DNA of 64,000 nucleotides. It comes from Oceanicola sp. 22II-s10i. GTDB taxonomy: Bacteria; Pseudomonadota; Alphaproteobacteria; Rhodobacterales; Rhodobacteraceae. A program made the position numbers and the translations under genes. Where the stretch lies: contig NZ_AQQU01000006.1 in the NCBI RefSeq assembly GCF_002210105.1, forward strand, positions 248,001 to 312,000, written 5' to 3'. Within the stretch, counting starts at the first letter, position 1. The number at the start of each line of letters is the position of its first letter. The notes beneath the pieces are model-generated. The model had not been told where the DNA came from. It saw only the letters and a program-made list of their open reading frames with translations, and did no database searches. Positions 16,538 through 26,174 of the stretch are shown one piece after another.

Positions 16538-17410
16538 ATGACGAAAACCAAGGCACGCCAGCTGCGGGACATGATCCAGAGCAGCGAACTGGAATTCCTG
16601 ATGGAGGCGCATAACGGCGTCAGCGCCAAGATCGCCGAACGGACGGGGTTCAAGGGCCTCTGGGCGTCGGGCCTGTGCCTGTCGACCTCCTACGGCATCC
16701 GCGACCGGAACGAGGCGTCGTGGACGCAGGTTCTGGAGACCGTGGAGTTCATGGCGGACGCGACCGATGTGCCGATCCTGCTGGACGGCGACACCGGCTA
16801 TGGCGACTTCAACAACGTGGCGCGGCTGGTCAAGAAGCTGTGCCAGCGCGACGTGGCCGGCGTCTGCATCGAGGACAAGCTGTTCCCCAAGCAGAACTCC
16901 TTCCTCGGCGACGCGCAGCCGCTGCTGACGATCCCCGACTTCACCGCCAAGATCCGGGCGGCCAAGGATGCGCAGTCCGATCCCGACTTCATCTTCGTGG
17001 CACGGGTCGAGGCGCTGATCGCCGGGCGGTCGATGCAGGAGGCGCTGGACCGTGCCGGGGCCTACCGGCAGGCCGGGGCCGACGCGATCCTGATTCACTC
17101 CAAGAAGGCGGACTCGAAAGAGATCGAGGAGTTCTGCCGCCAGTGGGACAACGCCTGCCCCGTCGTCATCGTGCCGACCAAGTATCACCAGACCCCGATG
17201 GACGTGTTCCGCGATCTGGGCGTCTCGACCACGATCTGGGCGAACCACGCCATGCGCGCCGCCATCGTCGCGATTTCCGAGGTCTGCGAAGAGATCTACC
17301 GCACGCAGTCGATCTCGGCGGTCGAGCAGAAGGTCGCCACGCTGACCGAGGTCTTCGACCTGACCGGCGAGAACGTCTTTGACGATTTCGTCCGCAAGGT
17401 CAGCGCCTGA
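16538..17410 (+). CDS. pepM: Phosphoenolpyruvate phosphomutase
   Basis: PEP mutase (290 aa) isomerises PEP to phosphonopyruvate, the step that makes the C-P bond in nearly all phosphonate pathways. It belongs to the isocitrate lyase/PEP mutase superfamily. The diagnostic EDKxxxxxNS motif that separates true PEP mutases from relatives is intact: [15 protein letters not shown] (about residues 111-125). The metal/substrate motif [13 protein letters not shown] lies near residue 79. The ATG at 16538 follows an AAGGA. An upstream in-frame extension lacks conserved sequence. It heads the pepM-ppd-phnW operon. Confidence 0.93.
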   Translation: MTKTKARQLRDMIQSSELEFLMEAHNGVSAKIAERTGFKGLWASGLCLSTSYGIRDRNEASWTQVLETVEFMADATDVPILLDGDTGYGDFNNVARLVKKLCQRDVAGVCIEDKLFPKQNSFLGDAQPLLTIPDFTAKIRAAKDAQSDPDFIFVARVEALIAGRSMQEALDRAGAYRQAGADAILIHSKKADSKEIEEFCRQWDNACPVVIVPTKYHQTPMDVFRDLGVSTTIWANHAMRAAIVAISEVCEEIYRTQSISAVEQKVATLTEVFDLTGENVFDDFVRKVSA

Positions 17411-17418
17411 GTCCCGTC

Positions 17419-18570
17419 ATGGTGTCCACCGCACGTTGGGCCACCGCGCTGGTCGAAGCCGGTTACGGCTTCGCCTCGGGCGTGCCCTGCTCCAGCCTTG
17501 CCGCGCTCCAGACGTTCTTCCTGTCCTCCCCGCGTGTCGACTATGTCGCCGCGACGAACGAAGGTCAGGCCGTCGCCGCCGCCGCCGGGGCCGTCATGGC
17601 CGGGCGGCGGTCGGTCGTTCTGATGCAGAACTCCGGGTTGGGAAACGCCGTCAACCCGCTGACATCGCTGATCGAACCCTTCGGACTGCCGCTGCTGCTG
17701 ATCACCTCGTGGCGCGGCAAGCCGGGCATGAAGGACGAGCCTCAGCACGAACGCATGGGCCACGCCACGCACCCCCTGCTGGACGCGATGGAGATCCCGT
17801 GGGTCACGCTGTCGGATGACGAGGACACGGCGCTGGCGCAACTGGCCGAGGTGCTGGCGCGGATCGAGACCGAACAGCGCTGCATCGCCATCGTCGTGCC
17901 CGACAAGACCTTCGACAAGATCAAGGCCGAGGAAAAGCCGGTCAGCCGCCGCGACGAAGGCGATTACGCCGACCTCACCACCGGCGGCGCGCTGTTGCCC
18001 CGGATCGAGGTCCTGCGCCACATCACCCACGGGTTCGACCCCGCCGCGATCCGCCTCGCCACCACCGGCAAGACCGGGCGCGAGATGTTCGCGACCGCCG
18101 ATCTGGACAGCAACCTCTACGTGGTCGGCTCCATGGGCCTCGCCTCGTCCATCGGGCTGGGCATGGCGCTGTCGACCAAGGAAAAGGTGCTGGTCATCGA
18201 CGGCGACGGCGCGGCGCTGATGCACATGGGCGCGATCCCGATGATCGCGAGCTATGCGCCCGCCAACCTGATCCACCTCGTGCTGGACAACGGCGCCTAC
18301 GATTCCACCGGCGGGCAGGCGACGATCTCGCTCAACACGCCGTTCGCCAAGGTCGCCGCCGCCTGCGGCTATGCCAGTTCCTACCGGGTCGACGACCTCG
18401 CCGGGCTGGACCGCGCGCTCGCGGGGAACCAGGAGGGGCCGGTCATGATCCACATGCCGATCCTGCCCGGCTCGATGGACGACCTGCCCCGCCCCGACAA
18501 GACCCCGCGCGAGGTGCTGTCGCGCCTGCGCACCCGCTTCGATTTCCCGACCTTGGAGGCCACCGCATGA
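17419..18570 (+). CDS. ppd: Phosphonopyruvate decarboxylase
   Basis: Thiamine-diphosphate enzyme (383 aa) that decarboxylates phosphonopyruvate to phosphonoacetaldehyde and so pulls the unfavourable PEP mutase reaction forward. The pyrimidine-binding half has GVPCSSLAALQ and TNEGQAVAAAAGAVMAGR, with the activating Glu. The diphosphate-binding half has the GDG...N motif: DGDGAALMHMGAIP through VLDNGAYDSTGGQ. It starts 8 bp after pepM and overlaps phnW by 4 bp. Confidence 0.93.
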   Translation: MVSTARWATALVEAGYGFASGVPCSSLAALQTFFLSSPRVDYVAATNEGQAVAAAAGAVMAGRRSVVLMQNSGLGNAVNPLTSLIEPFGLPLLLITSWRGKPGMKDEPQHERMGHATHPLLDAMEIPWVTLSDDEDTALAQLAEVLARIETEQRCIAIVVPDKTFDKIKAEEKPVSRRDEGDYADLTTGGALLPRIEVLRHITHGFDPAAIRLATTGKTGREMFATADLDSNLYVVGSMGLASSIGLGMALSTKEKVLVIDGDGAALMHMGAIPMIASYAPANLIHLVLDNGAYDSTGGQATISLNTPFAKVAAACGYASSYRVDDLAGLDRALAGNQEGPVMIHMPILPGSMDDLPRPDKTPREVLSRLRTRFDFPTLEATA

Positions 18571-19679
18571 GCGCCTACCTCTTCACCCCCGGCCCGCTGA
18601 CCACCTCCGACGCCGTGCGTCAGGCGATGACGACCGACTGGGGCTCCCGCGACAAGCGCTTCATCGCGCTGACCTCCGAGGTGCGCACCCGTCTGGAGGC
18701 GCTGGTCAACGCGGGCGACAGCCACGCGGCGGTGCTGATGCAGGGCAGCGGGACATTCGCGGTCGAAGCGGCGATCGCCACGCTGGTCGGCCCGGAGGAT
18801 CGCCTGCTGGTGGTCATCAACGGCGAATACGGCAAGCGCATCCGCACCATCGCGGCCCGGATGGGCAAATCGGTGGAAACGCTGGAATTCGGCGAGACCG
18901 AAGCGGTCGATCCCGCCCGCCTCGCCACGCATCTGGCCGCGAACCCCGGCATCACCATGGTCGCCGTCGTCCACCTGGAAACCACGACCGGCCTGCTCAA
19001 CCCGCTGCCCGAGATTGCCGCGACCGTGGCAGACGCCGGCGCGCTGCTCCTGCTCGACGCGATGGCCAGCTTCGGCGCATATGACATCGACGTCGCCGCC
19101 CTGCCCTGCGCCGCCGTCATCGCATCGTCCAACAAGGGGCTGCACGGCACGCCCGGCATCGGCTTCGTCATCGCCGACCGCGCGCTGCTGGCCGCACGCG
19201 CCGGGGTCTCGCCCTCGCTGTCGCTCGACCTGCAGGACCAACTGCGCGGCTTCGAGGCGAATGGCCAGTGGCGGTTCACACCGCCGACCCACGTTCTCGC
19301 CGCGCTACACTGCGCGCTGGAGGAACATGCGGCCGAAGGCGGCTGCGCCGGACGGCTGACGACCTATCAGGCCAACGCCGCGCGGGTGACGAAGGGGCTG
19401 GAGGCGCTCGGCTACCGCGCGACCCTGCCCGAGGCACTGCGCTCGGCGGTGATCCTGACCTTCGACAGCCCCGAGGGCGGCTGGTTCGACTTCACCCGCC
19501 TCTATGACGCGCTGGCCGAGCGGGGCTGCTGCATCTACCCCGGCAAGCTGACGCAGACCGAGACGTTCCGCGTCGGCTGCATCGGCGCCCTGCCCCCGCA
19601 GGCCTTCGACGCGCTGCTCTCCGGTTTCGCCGAGGTCACGCAGCAGATGCGCCAGCGCGACCTCGCAGGGGTCAAGTGA
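18567..19679 (+). CDS. phnW: 2-aminoethylphosphonate--pyruvate transaminase
   Basis: PLP-dependent class V aminotransferase (370 aa) interconverting phosphonoacetaldehyde and 2-aminoethylphosphonate (AEP). It starts YLFTPGPLTTS, typical of PhnW. The cofactor Lys is in VIASSNKGLHGTPGIGF (about residue 189). PhnW is usually catabolic, but here it follows pepM and ppd in one transcript, so the biosynthetic direction (making AEP) is inferred. No phnX phosphonatase or C-P lyase gene is visible in the window. Confidence 0.93.
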   Translation: MSAYLFTPGPLTTSDAVRQAMTTDWGSRDKRFIALTSEVRTRLEALVNAGDSHAAVLMQGSGTFAVEAAIATLVGPEDRLLVVINGEYGKRIRTIAARMGKSVETLEFGETEAVDPARLATHLAANPGITMVAVVHLETTTGLLNPLPEIAATVADAGALLLLDAMASFGAYDIDVAALPCAAVIASSNKGLHGTPGIGFVIADRALLAARAGVSPSLSLDLQDQLRGFEANGQWRFTPPTHVLAALHCALEEHAAEGGCAGRLTTYQANAARVTKGLEALGYRATLPEALRSAVILTFDSPEGGWFDFTRLYDALAERGCCIYPGKLTQTETFRVGCIGALPPQAFDALLSGFAEVTQQMRQRDLAGVK

Positions 19680-19695
19680 CCCGCTGGCCCCACGC

Positions 19696-20295
19696 TCAGT
19701 CGTCGGGCCGCGCCAGTTCCCACAACTCGGTGACCGTCGCGTAGTCGCGATAGCCAAGGCGCGAGATCGGTCGCGCCTTTTCCACGTCGAACCGGCCCTC
19801 GCGGATGTAATCGTCGTTGATGTGCGTCCGGACGAAATCTCCGATCACGAAATACTTGTTCAGCAAGGTCCCGTGGCGGTCACGCATCTGCTCCGCCGAC
19901 AACGTCACGCATTCCAGCGCCGCCGGGCTCTCGGCGACGAAGGGGGCGGCAATCTCGACCGACTTGCCTATGGTCACGCCCGCCTTGGCGAACTCGTCCA
20001 CGCCATCCGGATGCGCGGAGGACGAGATGTTCATGGCCGTGATCAGCGCCTCGGTGGACAGTGAAAACGTGAACTCTCCGGTGGCCTTGGCATTCACGTA
20101 GGAATGTTTCGCCCCCTCGCTGCTGAAGCCGATCATGTTCGGGTTGGACCCGACCCCGCAAAAGAAGGAATAGGGCCCCAGGTTCGGAACGCCGTCCGCA
20201 TTGAGCGTGCCGATCCAGCCGATCGGGCGGGGTGCGATGATTGCCTTGAACGGGTCATGGCTGAGGATCGCGGGCCGGTCTTTTCCATAGTGCAT
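19696..20295 (-). CDS. Flavin reductase-like domain protein
   Basis: FMN-binding split-barrel protein (about 199 aa) of the flavin reductase-like family. It contains APRPIGWIGTLNADGVPNLGPYSFFCGVGSNP, the usual FMN-binding start, and SPAALECVTLS further on. Start at 20295 (MHYGKDRP) has AAGGA about 10 nt upstream; ATG at 20304 is possible. A longer frame upstream has no family features. It converges on phnW and diverges from the TPP-enzyme gene. Its redox partner is unknown. Confidence 0.82.
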   Translation of the reverse strand: MHYGKDRPAILSHDPFKAIIAPRPIGWIGTLNADGVPNLGPYSFFCGVGSNPNMIGFSSEGAKHSYVNAKATGEFTFSLSTEALITAMNISSSAHPDGVDEFAKAGVTIGKSVEIAAPFVAESPAALECVTLSAEQMRDRHGTLLNKYFVIGDFVRTHINDDYIREGRFDVEKARPISRLGYRDYATVTELWELARPDD

Positions 20296-20391
20296 GAGCG
20301 ACATTTCCTTGTGGTGCCTGGACTTTGCGCGCGCCGGTCGGGTCCGGCCATGGCCGCCGGGACGGCTGCCGCGCGCGGGGATAAGCTGAGT

Positions 20392-20417
20392 TTGCGGTGC
20401 CGAATTTGCGACCGCAA
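20392..20417. promoter_or_regulatory. Inverted repeat TTGCGGT-N12-ACCGCAA
   Basis: Perfect 7-bp arms, 12-nt spacer, in the 413-bp divergent gap (20296-20708) between the flavin reductase and TPP-enzyme genes. It has the same 7-12-7 layout as the repeat before mrp, but a different sequence. It may be an operator controlling one or both divergent units. No other clear structure was seen in this gap. Confidence 0.35.
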
Positions 20418-20708
20418 CCATCCCCAACGCTGCATATGAGAAAAGTCAATGGTTCCAGACGCTTGCGGAAAGTCAGTCCGCAGGGCGGAACCCCGGCCTA
20501 ACCCTCTGTGATCGCAAGAGGAAAAAACCTCGCCCATCGGGAAATCACCGGAAATGGGGATATGTCGGGCCGACACGGCCCGGATGACCCGCTTGACGCG
20601 ATACCGGGCCGCACGAAGATTGAGCGCGACATCAGCATGTTCCACAGGCGGGAGGAGACTTCGGCAGCGCCGGAGCCGCGGGACATGCGACAGGAGCGAG
20701 GAGGCCCC

Positions 20709-22415
20709 GTGGAAACCCGCAGGATTTATCAGGCCATTGCCGAAGCCTTTCATGCCGAGGGCGTGCGCACCGCGTTCAGCCTGACCGGCGACGGCAACAT
20801 GCACTGGGAAGCGGCGCTGGCCGCGATGCCGGGCGTTCACAGCTATCACGTCCGCCACGAACATGCGGCGGTCGCCATGGCCTCTGCCTGGGCGCGCAAG
20901 ACGGGCGAGGTCGGCGTGGCCTCGGTCACCTGCGGACCGGGCCTGACGCAGATCATGACCGCCCTGGCCACCGCTGCGCATGCCCGCATCCCGCTGGTGG
21001 TGTTCTCGGGCGAGGATCCGATCGATTCCACATGGTACAACCAGCGCATCGACCAGGAACCGCTGGTGCTGGGCTGCGGCGCCGCTTACGTCGCCGCGCG
21101 CTCGGCCAAGCTGATCGACCACCACGTCATGGAGGCCTTCACCATCGCGCGCAGCGAACGGCGCCCGGTGGTTCTGGCCGCGCCCCTCGACCTGCAGAAG
21201 CAGGCGATCCCGACGGGCACCTACATCCCGTCACACGTCCTGATGCCCGAAGACTCGCCCCGGCGCCCCGATCCCGCCCAGATCGAGCGCGCGGTGGAAC
21301 GGATCCGTGCCGCGAAACGCATCGTGATCCTCGGCGGACGGGGGGCCCATGCCTCTGGTTGCCGCGCGATCTGCGAGGAGCTGGCGGAAGCCTGGGACGC
21401 CGCGCTAACCGTCACCCTGCCCGCCAAGGGCCTGTTCGAGGGCAATCCGCGCTACATCGGCGTGACCGGCGGCTTTGCGCATGTGGCGACACGGGCGGTG
21501 ATGGAACAGGCGGATCTCGTGCTGGCCGTCGGGGCCAGCCTGTCGTCGCACACCAGCGACGCCAACGCGCTGTTCTCGCCCGAGGACGTGATCCAGATCG
21601 ACCCGACCCCGCCTATGCTGAAACACGGCCAGACCCCGGCCCGCCAACATGTCACCGCAGATGCGGCGCTGGCGCTGGCCGAGATCGCGGAATGGGTGCG
21701 CAACGACGCGCCCCGCAGCCCGCAGTCCGGCTGGGACGTCGCCACGCACGCGAAACGCGTGATGACCGAGGCCCCGGACGCCACCCCGCGCCCCGCGCTC
21801 AACGGCTATCACGACCCGATGGACGTCGCCGCCGCGCTGTCGAAAGCGGCCCCGTCGCACTGGGCCCATGTCGGTGCGGCAGGCCACTGCGCGTGGTTCA
21901 CCGCGCATATCCACGGCCGCGACGCGGACAACACCCTGACCATCCGCGAATTCGGCGCGATCGGGAACGGCATCTGCTATGCCGCCGGTCGCTGGGCCGC
22001 GGGCGGCGGCCAGCCGGTGATGATGACCGAGGGCGACGGCGGCTTCCTGATGCACGTGCAGGAGCTGGAGACGGTCGCCCGCTACAACATGAAGATCCTG
22101 TTCTGCATCTTCAACGACGGCGCCTACGGGTCCGAGATCCACAAGCTGCGCGCTGACGGGCTGACCGACCACGGCGCCGTCTTCGGACACCGCGACCTTG
22201 CCGCGCTGGCGCGGGGCTTCGGGATATCCGGCACCCGCGTGGACGACCTGTCGCAACTGCCCGATCTCGTGAAGGATTTCGAGGCGGGTGACGGGCCGAT
22301 GCTGTGGGATTTCCACGTTTCCGATCAGGTCATGGCCCCCACGATGCGGCGCCAGACCCAGAGTTCGCCACTCAGACGCCAACAGCCCGGAGGGGCCAGC
22401 GCAGCGAAAACCTGA
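20709..22415 (+). CDS. Thiamine-diphosphate-dependent enzyme (acetolactate synthase/decarboxylase family)
   Basis: Three-domain TPP enzyme (568 aa). The N-terminal domain has RHEHAAVAMASAWARKTG, with the conserved activating Glu, and VTCGPGLTQIMTALATA. The central domain begins near RIVILGGRGAHASG. The C-terminal cofactor motif is TEGDGGFLMHVQELETVARYNMKILFCIFND. The GTG start has GAGGAGG 4 nt upstream; in-frame ATGs upstream lack a good site. It heads a run with TTT transporter and RraA-like genes, so it probably cleaves or decarboxylates the imported 2-oxo acid. The exact reaction is not assignable. Confidence 0.85.
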   Translation: METRRIYQAIAEAFHAEGVRTAFSLTGDGNMHWEAALAAMPGVHSYHVRHEHAAVAMASAWARKTGEVGVASVTCGPGLTQIMTALATAAHARIPLVVFSGEDPIDSTWYNQRIDQEPLVLGCGAAYVAARSAKLIDHHVMEAFTIARSERRPVVLAAPLDLQKQAIPTGTYIPSHVLMPEDSPRRPDPAQIERAVERIRAAKRIVILGGRGAHASGCRAICEELAEAWDAALTVTLPAKGLFEGNPRYIGVTGGFAHVATRAVMEQADLVLAVGASLSSHTSDANALFSPEDVIQIDPTPPMLKHGQTPARQHVTADAALALAEIAEWVRNDAPRSPQSGWDVATHAKRVMTEAPDATPRPALNGYHDPMDVAAALSKAAPSHWAHVGAAGHCAWFTAHIHGRDADNTLTIREFGAIGNGICYAAGRWAAGGGQPVMMTEGDGGFLMHVQELETVARYNMKILFCIFNDGAYGSEIHKLRADGLTDHGAVFGHRDLAALARGFGISGTRVDDLSQLPDLVKDFEAGDGPMLWDFHVSDQVMAPTMRRQTQSSPLRRQQPGGASAAKT

Positions 22416-22437
22416 AACATCAAGGGAGGAGTCAAAA

Positions 22438-23394
22438 ATGAAACTGAAGGCACTTGGCCTCACGGCCGCACTGGCCGCACTGCCGTTCGGCGCGATGGCG
22501 CAGGACTTTCCGAACCGCGACGTCACGATCGTCGTGCCCTACAGCCCGGCGGGCTCGACCGACCCGGTCGCGCGCTTCATCGGCGGCGAGCTGCAGAAGA
22601 TGTGGGGCGTCAACGTCCTGATCGAAAGCAAGCCCGGCGCGGGCGCGACCATCGGCACCGCCTATGTCGCGACCCAGCCCGCGGATGGCTACACCGTCCT
22701 GCTGACGACCCCCGCCTATACGACGGCCCCGTCGGTCTACAAGGATCTGCCCTACGATCCGCTCAATGACCTCGTGCCCGTCGCGCAGACCGGGTTCACC
22801 CAGTTCGTCGTCGCCGCCGGGCCGAGCGTGAAATCCGATACGCTCGAAGGCTTCATCGAAGAGGCGCAGAGCCGGCAGATCTTCATGTCGACGTCCGGCC
22901 TCGGGTCGTCGGGGCACTTCGTGTCCGAACTCTTTGCCCGCGCCGCGGGCCTGCCCGACGCGATCCCGGTGCACTACAAGGGCGGATCGCCCGCGCAGGT
23001 CGACGTGATCGGCGGACGGGCCGACACCTATGTCGGTTCGGTGCTGGCCGTTCTGGGCAACGTCGAGGCGGGCAAGATGAAACCGCTGGTCGTGCTGGGC
23101 AACACCCCGGCGGCCAAGTTCCCCGACACGCCCACCGCGGCAGAGGCCGGGATCGACGCCGACGTGACCTTCTGGTGGGGCGTCTTTGCCCCGGCCGGCA
23201 CGCCGGATGACATCGTCAAGAAGATCCACGACGACATGATGACGGTGCTGGAAAGCGATGTGGGGCAGGAATACCTCGCCTCGAATTCCGCCGCCCTGAA
23301 CAACCTGTCGGTCGAAGAGTTCCAGGACTTCATCAAGAAGGACCTCGAGGAATGGAAGAAGCTGGCCGAGGAACGCGGGATCGAAGCGAACTGA
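22438..23394 (+). CDS. tctC: Tripartite tricarboxylate transporter substrate-binding protein (TctC/Bug)
   Basis: Periplasmic binding protein (318 aa) with a Sec signal ending GAMA-QDFPNRDV. Family hallmarks are VTIVVPYSPAGSTDPVARF, where backbone groups bind the substrate carboxylate, and ESKPGAGATIGTAYVATQPADGYT. A strong ribosome-binding site (GGAGGA) precedes the ATG. It supplies the TctAB membrane unit encoded after the RraA-like gene. Bug proteins bind many carboxylates, so the ligand is open. Confidence 0.92.
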   Translation: MKLKALGLTAALAALPFGAMAQDFPNRDVTIVVPYSPAGSTDPVARFIGGELQKMWGVNVLIESKPGAGATIGTAYVATQPADGYTVLLTTPAYTTAPSVYKDLPYDPLNDLVPVAQTGFTQFVVAAGPSVKSDTLEGFIEEAQSRQIFMSTSGLGSSGHFVSELFARAAGLPDAIPVHYKGGSPAQVDVIGGRADTYVGSVLAVLGNVEAGKMKPLVVLGNTPAAKFPDTPTAAEAGIDADVTFWWGVFAPAGTPDDIVKKIHDDMMTVLESDVGQEYLASNSAALNNLSVEEFQDFIKKDLEEWKKLAEERGIEAN

Positions 23395-23443
23395 TCGCCA
23401 CTCTTGCGGCGCGGCCGGGACCGGCCGCGTCCACCCCGACAGG

Positions 23444-24184
23444 ATGACCGACATGAAAAGACTGACCGGCAAGATCGCCGAAGACCGCATCCGGCTGATG
23501 GACACGCCGCGTCCGCCCGATGGCATCATCGACCGCATCCGCGCCATCGGCTGCGACACGAGCCTGCTGAGCGACGCTATGGACGACCTCGGCATCGCCG
23601 GGGCGCTGAACGCGTCGGACTACCGCCCGACACTGCCGGGTGCGGCGACGGTCGGCCCCGCCGTCACCGTCCGCAACATTCCGGCCGAGAAGCACCCGAC
23701 CCCGCTGGACCGCGCCCGCGCCAAGCAGAACGGCATGGCCGAGATGGAGGCGCACAACCTCGCCAGCCCCGGCGACATCATCGTGATCGAGGGCGTGCCG
23801 GGCCTGTCGAACATGGGCGGCATCTCGGCCCTGATCGCCAAGGTGCGCGGCATCGCAGGCGCCGTCATCAAGGGCGGCATCCGCGACGTGGCGCATTCGC
23901 GCGGCGAAGGTTTTCCGATCTGGGCGACCGAGGTCAGCCCGATCACAGGCAAATGGCGGATCGAGACGGTCGAGATCAACGGCACCATCAACCTCGACGG
24001 CGTGCGGGTGCGGGCGGGCGACCTGATCGTGGCCGACGACACCGGCGTCTGCGTGGTGCCGCCCGAACATGCCGATGCGATCCTCAAGATCGCCGAAGGC
24101 CAGAAGGCGCTGGAGGACATCAAGATCGAAGCGGTCAAGTCCGGCGCCCATATCGCAGACCTCCCGGCCAAGCTGCCGGGCTGA
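23444..24184 (+). CDS. RraA-like / HMG-type aldolase family protein
   Basis: RraA-fold protein (246 aa). Members are 4-hydroxy-4-methyl-2-oxoglutarate aldolases or oxaloacetate decarboxylases, not true RNase E inhibitors, when found in catabolic clusters. Key segments are ISALIAKVRGIAGAVIKGGIRDV (catalytic Arg/Asp region, about 129-151) and VADDTGVCVVPPEHADAIL (about 196-214). It lies between tctC and tctB, so a role in cleaving the imported acid is inferred. ATG at 23453 is an alternative start. Confidence 0.85.
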   Translation: MTDMKRLTGKIAEDRIRLMDTPRPPDGIIDRIRAIGCDTSLLSDAMDDLGIAGALNASDYRPTLPGAATVGPAVTVRNIPAEKHPTPLDRARAKQNGMAEMEAHNLASPGDIIVIEGVPGLSNMGGISALIAKVRGIAGAVIKGGIRDVAHSRGEGFPIWATEVSPITGKWRIETVEINGTINLDGVRVRAGDLIVADDTGVCVVPPEHADAILKIAEGQKALEDIKIEAVKSGAHIADLPAKLPG

Positions 24185-24203
24185 AACCGAGCGGAGGACT
24201 TAA

Positions 24204-24650
24204 GTGAACCGACTGGACCGGACCGACCTGCTGGCGGGCCTCTTCGTGATCGCCATGGGGCTCTACTTCGCCATCGGCGGCCTTGAATACCGGATGGGCA
24301 CCGTGGTCCGCATGGGACCGGGCTTCGTCCCCGTAAGCCTCGGTGTGCTGGCGGTCATCCTCGGCGCAGGCATCTGCCTCGCCGCGTTCCGCCGCGCCGG
24401 GGCGCTGCCCGAGATCGACCTGCGTCAGACGCTGTTCGTGCTGGGCACCATCGTCGTCTTCGCGCTGCTGCTGGAACGTCTGGGGCTGATCCCCGCGGCC
24501 TTCCTCTCGGTTCTGACCGCTTCGGCGGCACTGCCCGTCACGCGGCCCGTCAGCAACCTCGTGCTGGCGGTCTGCGTGGCCGTCGGCACATGGGCGGTCT
24601 TCGTCCTGATCCTCGGCCTTCCCATTCCCGCTTTCAGGTTCGCATTCTGA
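24204..24650 (+). CDS. tctB: Tripartite tricarboxylate transporter small membrane subunit TctB
   Basis: Hydrophobic 148-aa protein with four predicted helices: LLAGLFVIAMGLYFAIGG; LGVLAVILGAGICLAAF; LFVLGTIVVFALLLERLG; and LAVCVAVGTWAVFVLILG. The segment GTVVRMGPGFVP between helices 1 and 2 is the TctB-family signature. The stop overlaps the tctA start (TGATG). Confidence 0.9.
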   Translation: MNRLDRTDLLAGLFVIAMGLYFAIGGLEYRMGTVVRMGPGFVPVSLGVLAVILGAGICLAAFRRAGALPEIDLRQTLFVLGTIVVFALLLERLGLIPAAFLSVLTASAALPVTRPVSNLVLAVCVAVGTWAVFVLILGLPIPAFRFAF

Positions 24651-26149
24651 TGGGCCTTTATGACAACATCATCCTCGGGTTCAGCACGGCGATCAGCCCG
24701 GTAAACCTGCTGTACTGCTTCATCGGCGTGTTCTTCGGCACCCTCCTCGGCGCCCTGCCCGGCATCGGATCGCTTGCCGCCGTATCGATCCTGCTGCCGC
24801 TCACCTTCTCGCTCGACCCGACCACCGCGCTGGTGATGCTGGCCGGGGTCTATTATGGGGCGGAATACGGCGGCTCGACCTCGTCGATCCTGCTGAACCT
24901 GCCGGGCACACCTTCGAACGCGATCACCTGCCTCGACGGCTACCCGATGGCCCAGCAGGGCCGCGCTGGCGTGGCGCTGTTCACGACGACCATCGCGTCG
25001 TTCTTCGGTGGCTCGGTCGGGATCATCGCGCTCTACACCATTTCGCCCCTGCTGGCCGATGCGGCCATCGCCATGGGACCGGCGGATTACTTCTCGCTCA
25101 TGGTGGCCGGGCTGGTGGCCGCCGCCGCCGTCACGCAGGAAGAGCCGCTCAAGGGGCTGGCCATGGTCGTATTCGGCCTCGCGCTCGGCACCGTCGGCAC
25201 GGATATCGACAGCGGCGTCGCCCGGTTCCACTGGGACATGCTGGAGCTGCGCGACGGGATCAGCTTCATCGCGCTGGCCATGGGCCTGTTCGGGGTGAGC
25301 GAGGTGATCCTGTCCCTGTCGACCATGGACCAGCGCAACGTCAAGCAGCGCGTCACCCTGCGGGGCATGCTGCCGACCCGCGACGAATGGCGGCGCAGCG
25401 TCAAACCCGCGCTGCGCGGCGCGGGCATCGGCGGCGTCTTCGGCGCATTGCCCGGCACCGGGCCGACCATCGGCACCTTCATCGGCTACACGCTGGAACA
25501 GCGGCTGCACAAGGATCCGTCGATCTTCGGCAAGGGCGCGATCGAGGGCATTGTGTCGCCCGAGACGGCGAACAACGCCGCCGTCCAGACCGCCTTCATC
25601 CCGACGCTGACACTGGGCGTTCCGGGCAGTGCGACCATGGCGATCATGCTGGGCGCGCTGATGATGAACGGGGTGGCGCCGGGGCCGAACCTGATCAACT
25701 CGAACCCCGAGATCTTCTGGGGCCTCGCCGCCAGTTTCTGGATCGGCAATGTGTTCCTGCTGATCCTGAACATCCCGCTGATCGGCATCTGGGTGCGGCT
25801 GCTGCAGATCCCCTATCACCTGCTCTACCCGGCGATCCTGATCCTGATCTGCGTGGGCACCTACACGATCCGGTCGAACGTGTTCGACATCTTCCTCGTG
25901 CTGACCTTCGGCATGATCGGCTTTGTCCTGCGCAAGCTCAGGTTCCAGCTTGCGCCCGTTCTGATCGGTTTCATCCTAGGCCCGATGATCGAGGAGAACT
26001 TCAAGCGGGCGATGATCTTTGGACGGGGTGACTTCACCTATCTCGTCAAGCAGCCGGTCTCGGGCGTGTTCCTTGCCCTCACCGCGCTGCTGATCGGCTG
26101 GGCGATCTACAAGACCGTCCGCCGCCGTCCCCGCCGGTCCGAGGCCTGA
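24650..26149 (+). CDS. tctA: Tripartite tricarboxylate transporter large membrane subunit TctA
   Basis: Main permease subunit (499 aa) with about 11-12 helices. TctA motifs are FGTLLGALPGIGSLAAVSILLPLTFSLDP near the N-terminus, YYGAEYGGSTSSILLNLPGTPS, and the repeated counterpart ALPGTGPTIGTFIGYTLEQ in the second half. The protein is full length. It ends the TPP-tctC-rraA-tctB-tctA run and converges on the 2-hydroxyacid dehydrogenase gene. Confidence 0.94.
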   Translation: MGLYDNIILGFSTAISPVNLLYCFIGVFFGTLLGALPGIGSLAAVSILLPLTFSLDPTTALVMLAGVYYGAEYGGSTSSILLNLPGTPSNAITCLDGYPMAQQGRAGVALFTTTIASFFGGSVGIIALYTISPLLADAAIAMGPADYFSLMVAGLVAAAAVTQEEPLKGLAMVVFGLALGTVGTDIDSGVARFHWDMLELRDGISFIALAMGLFGVSEVILSLSTMDQRNVKQRVTLRGMLPTRDEWRRSVKPALRGAGIGGVFGALPGTGPTIGTFIGYTLEQRLHKDPSIFGKGAIEGIVSPETANNAAVQTAFIPTLTLGVPGSATMAIMLGALMMNGVAPGPNLINSNPEIFWGLAASFWIGNVFLLILNIPLIGIWVRLLQIPYHLLYPAILILICVGTYTIRSNVFDIFLVLTFGMIGFVLRKLRFQLAPVLIGFILGPMIEENFKRAMIFGRGDFTYLVKQPVSGVFLALTALLIGWAIYKTVRRRPRRSEA

Positions 26150-26174
26150 TCGCCCCGGACCCGCGCGGCGCGGT

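Noticed and set aside
20508-20708. N-terminal extension of the TPP enzyme
   Set aside because: The extension lacks conserved sequence, while the GTG at 20709 has a strong Shine-Dalgarno and starts the family fold.
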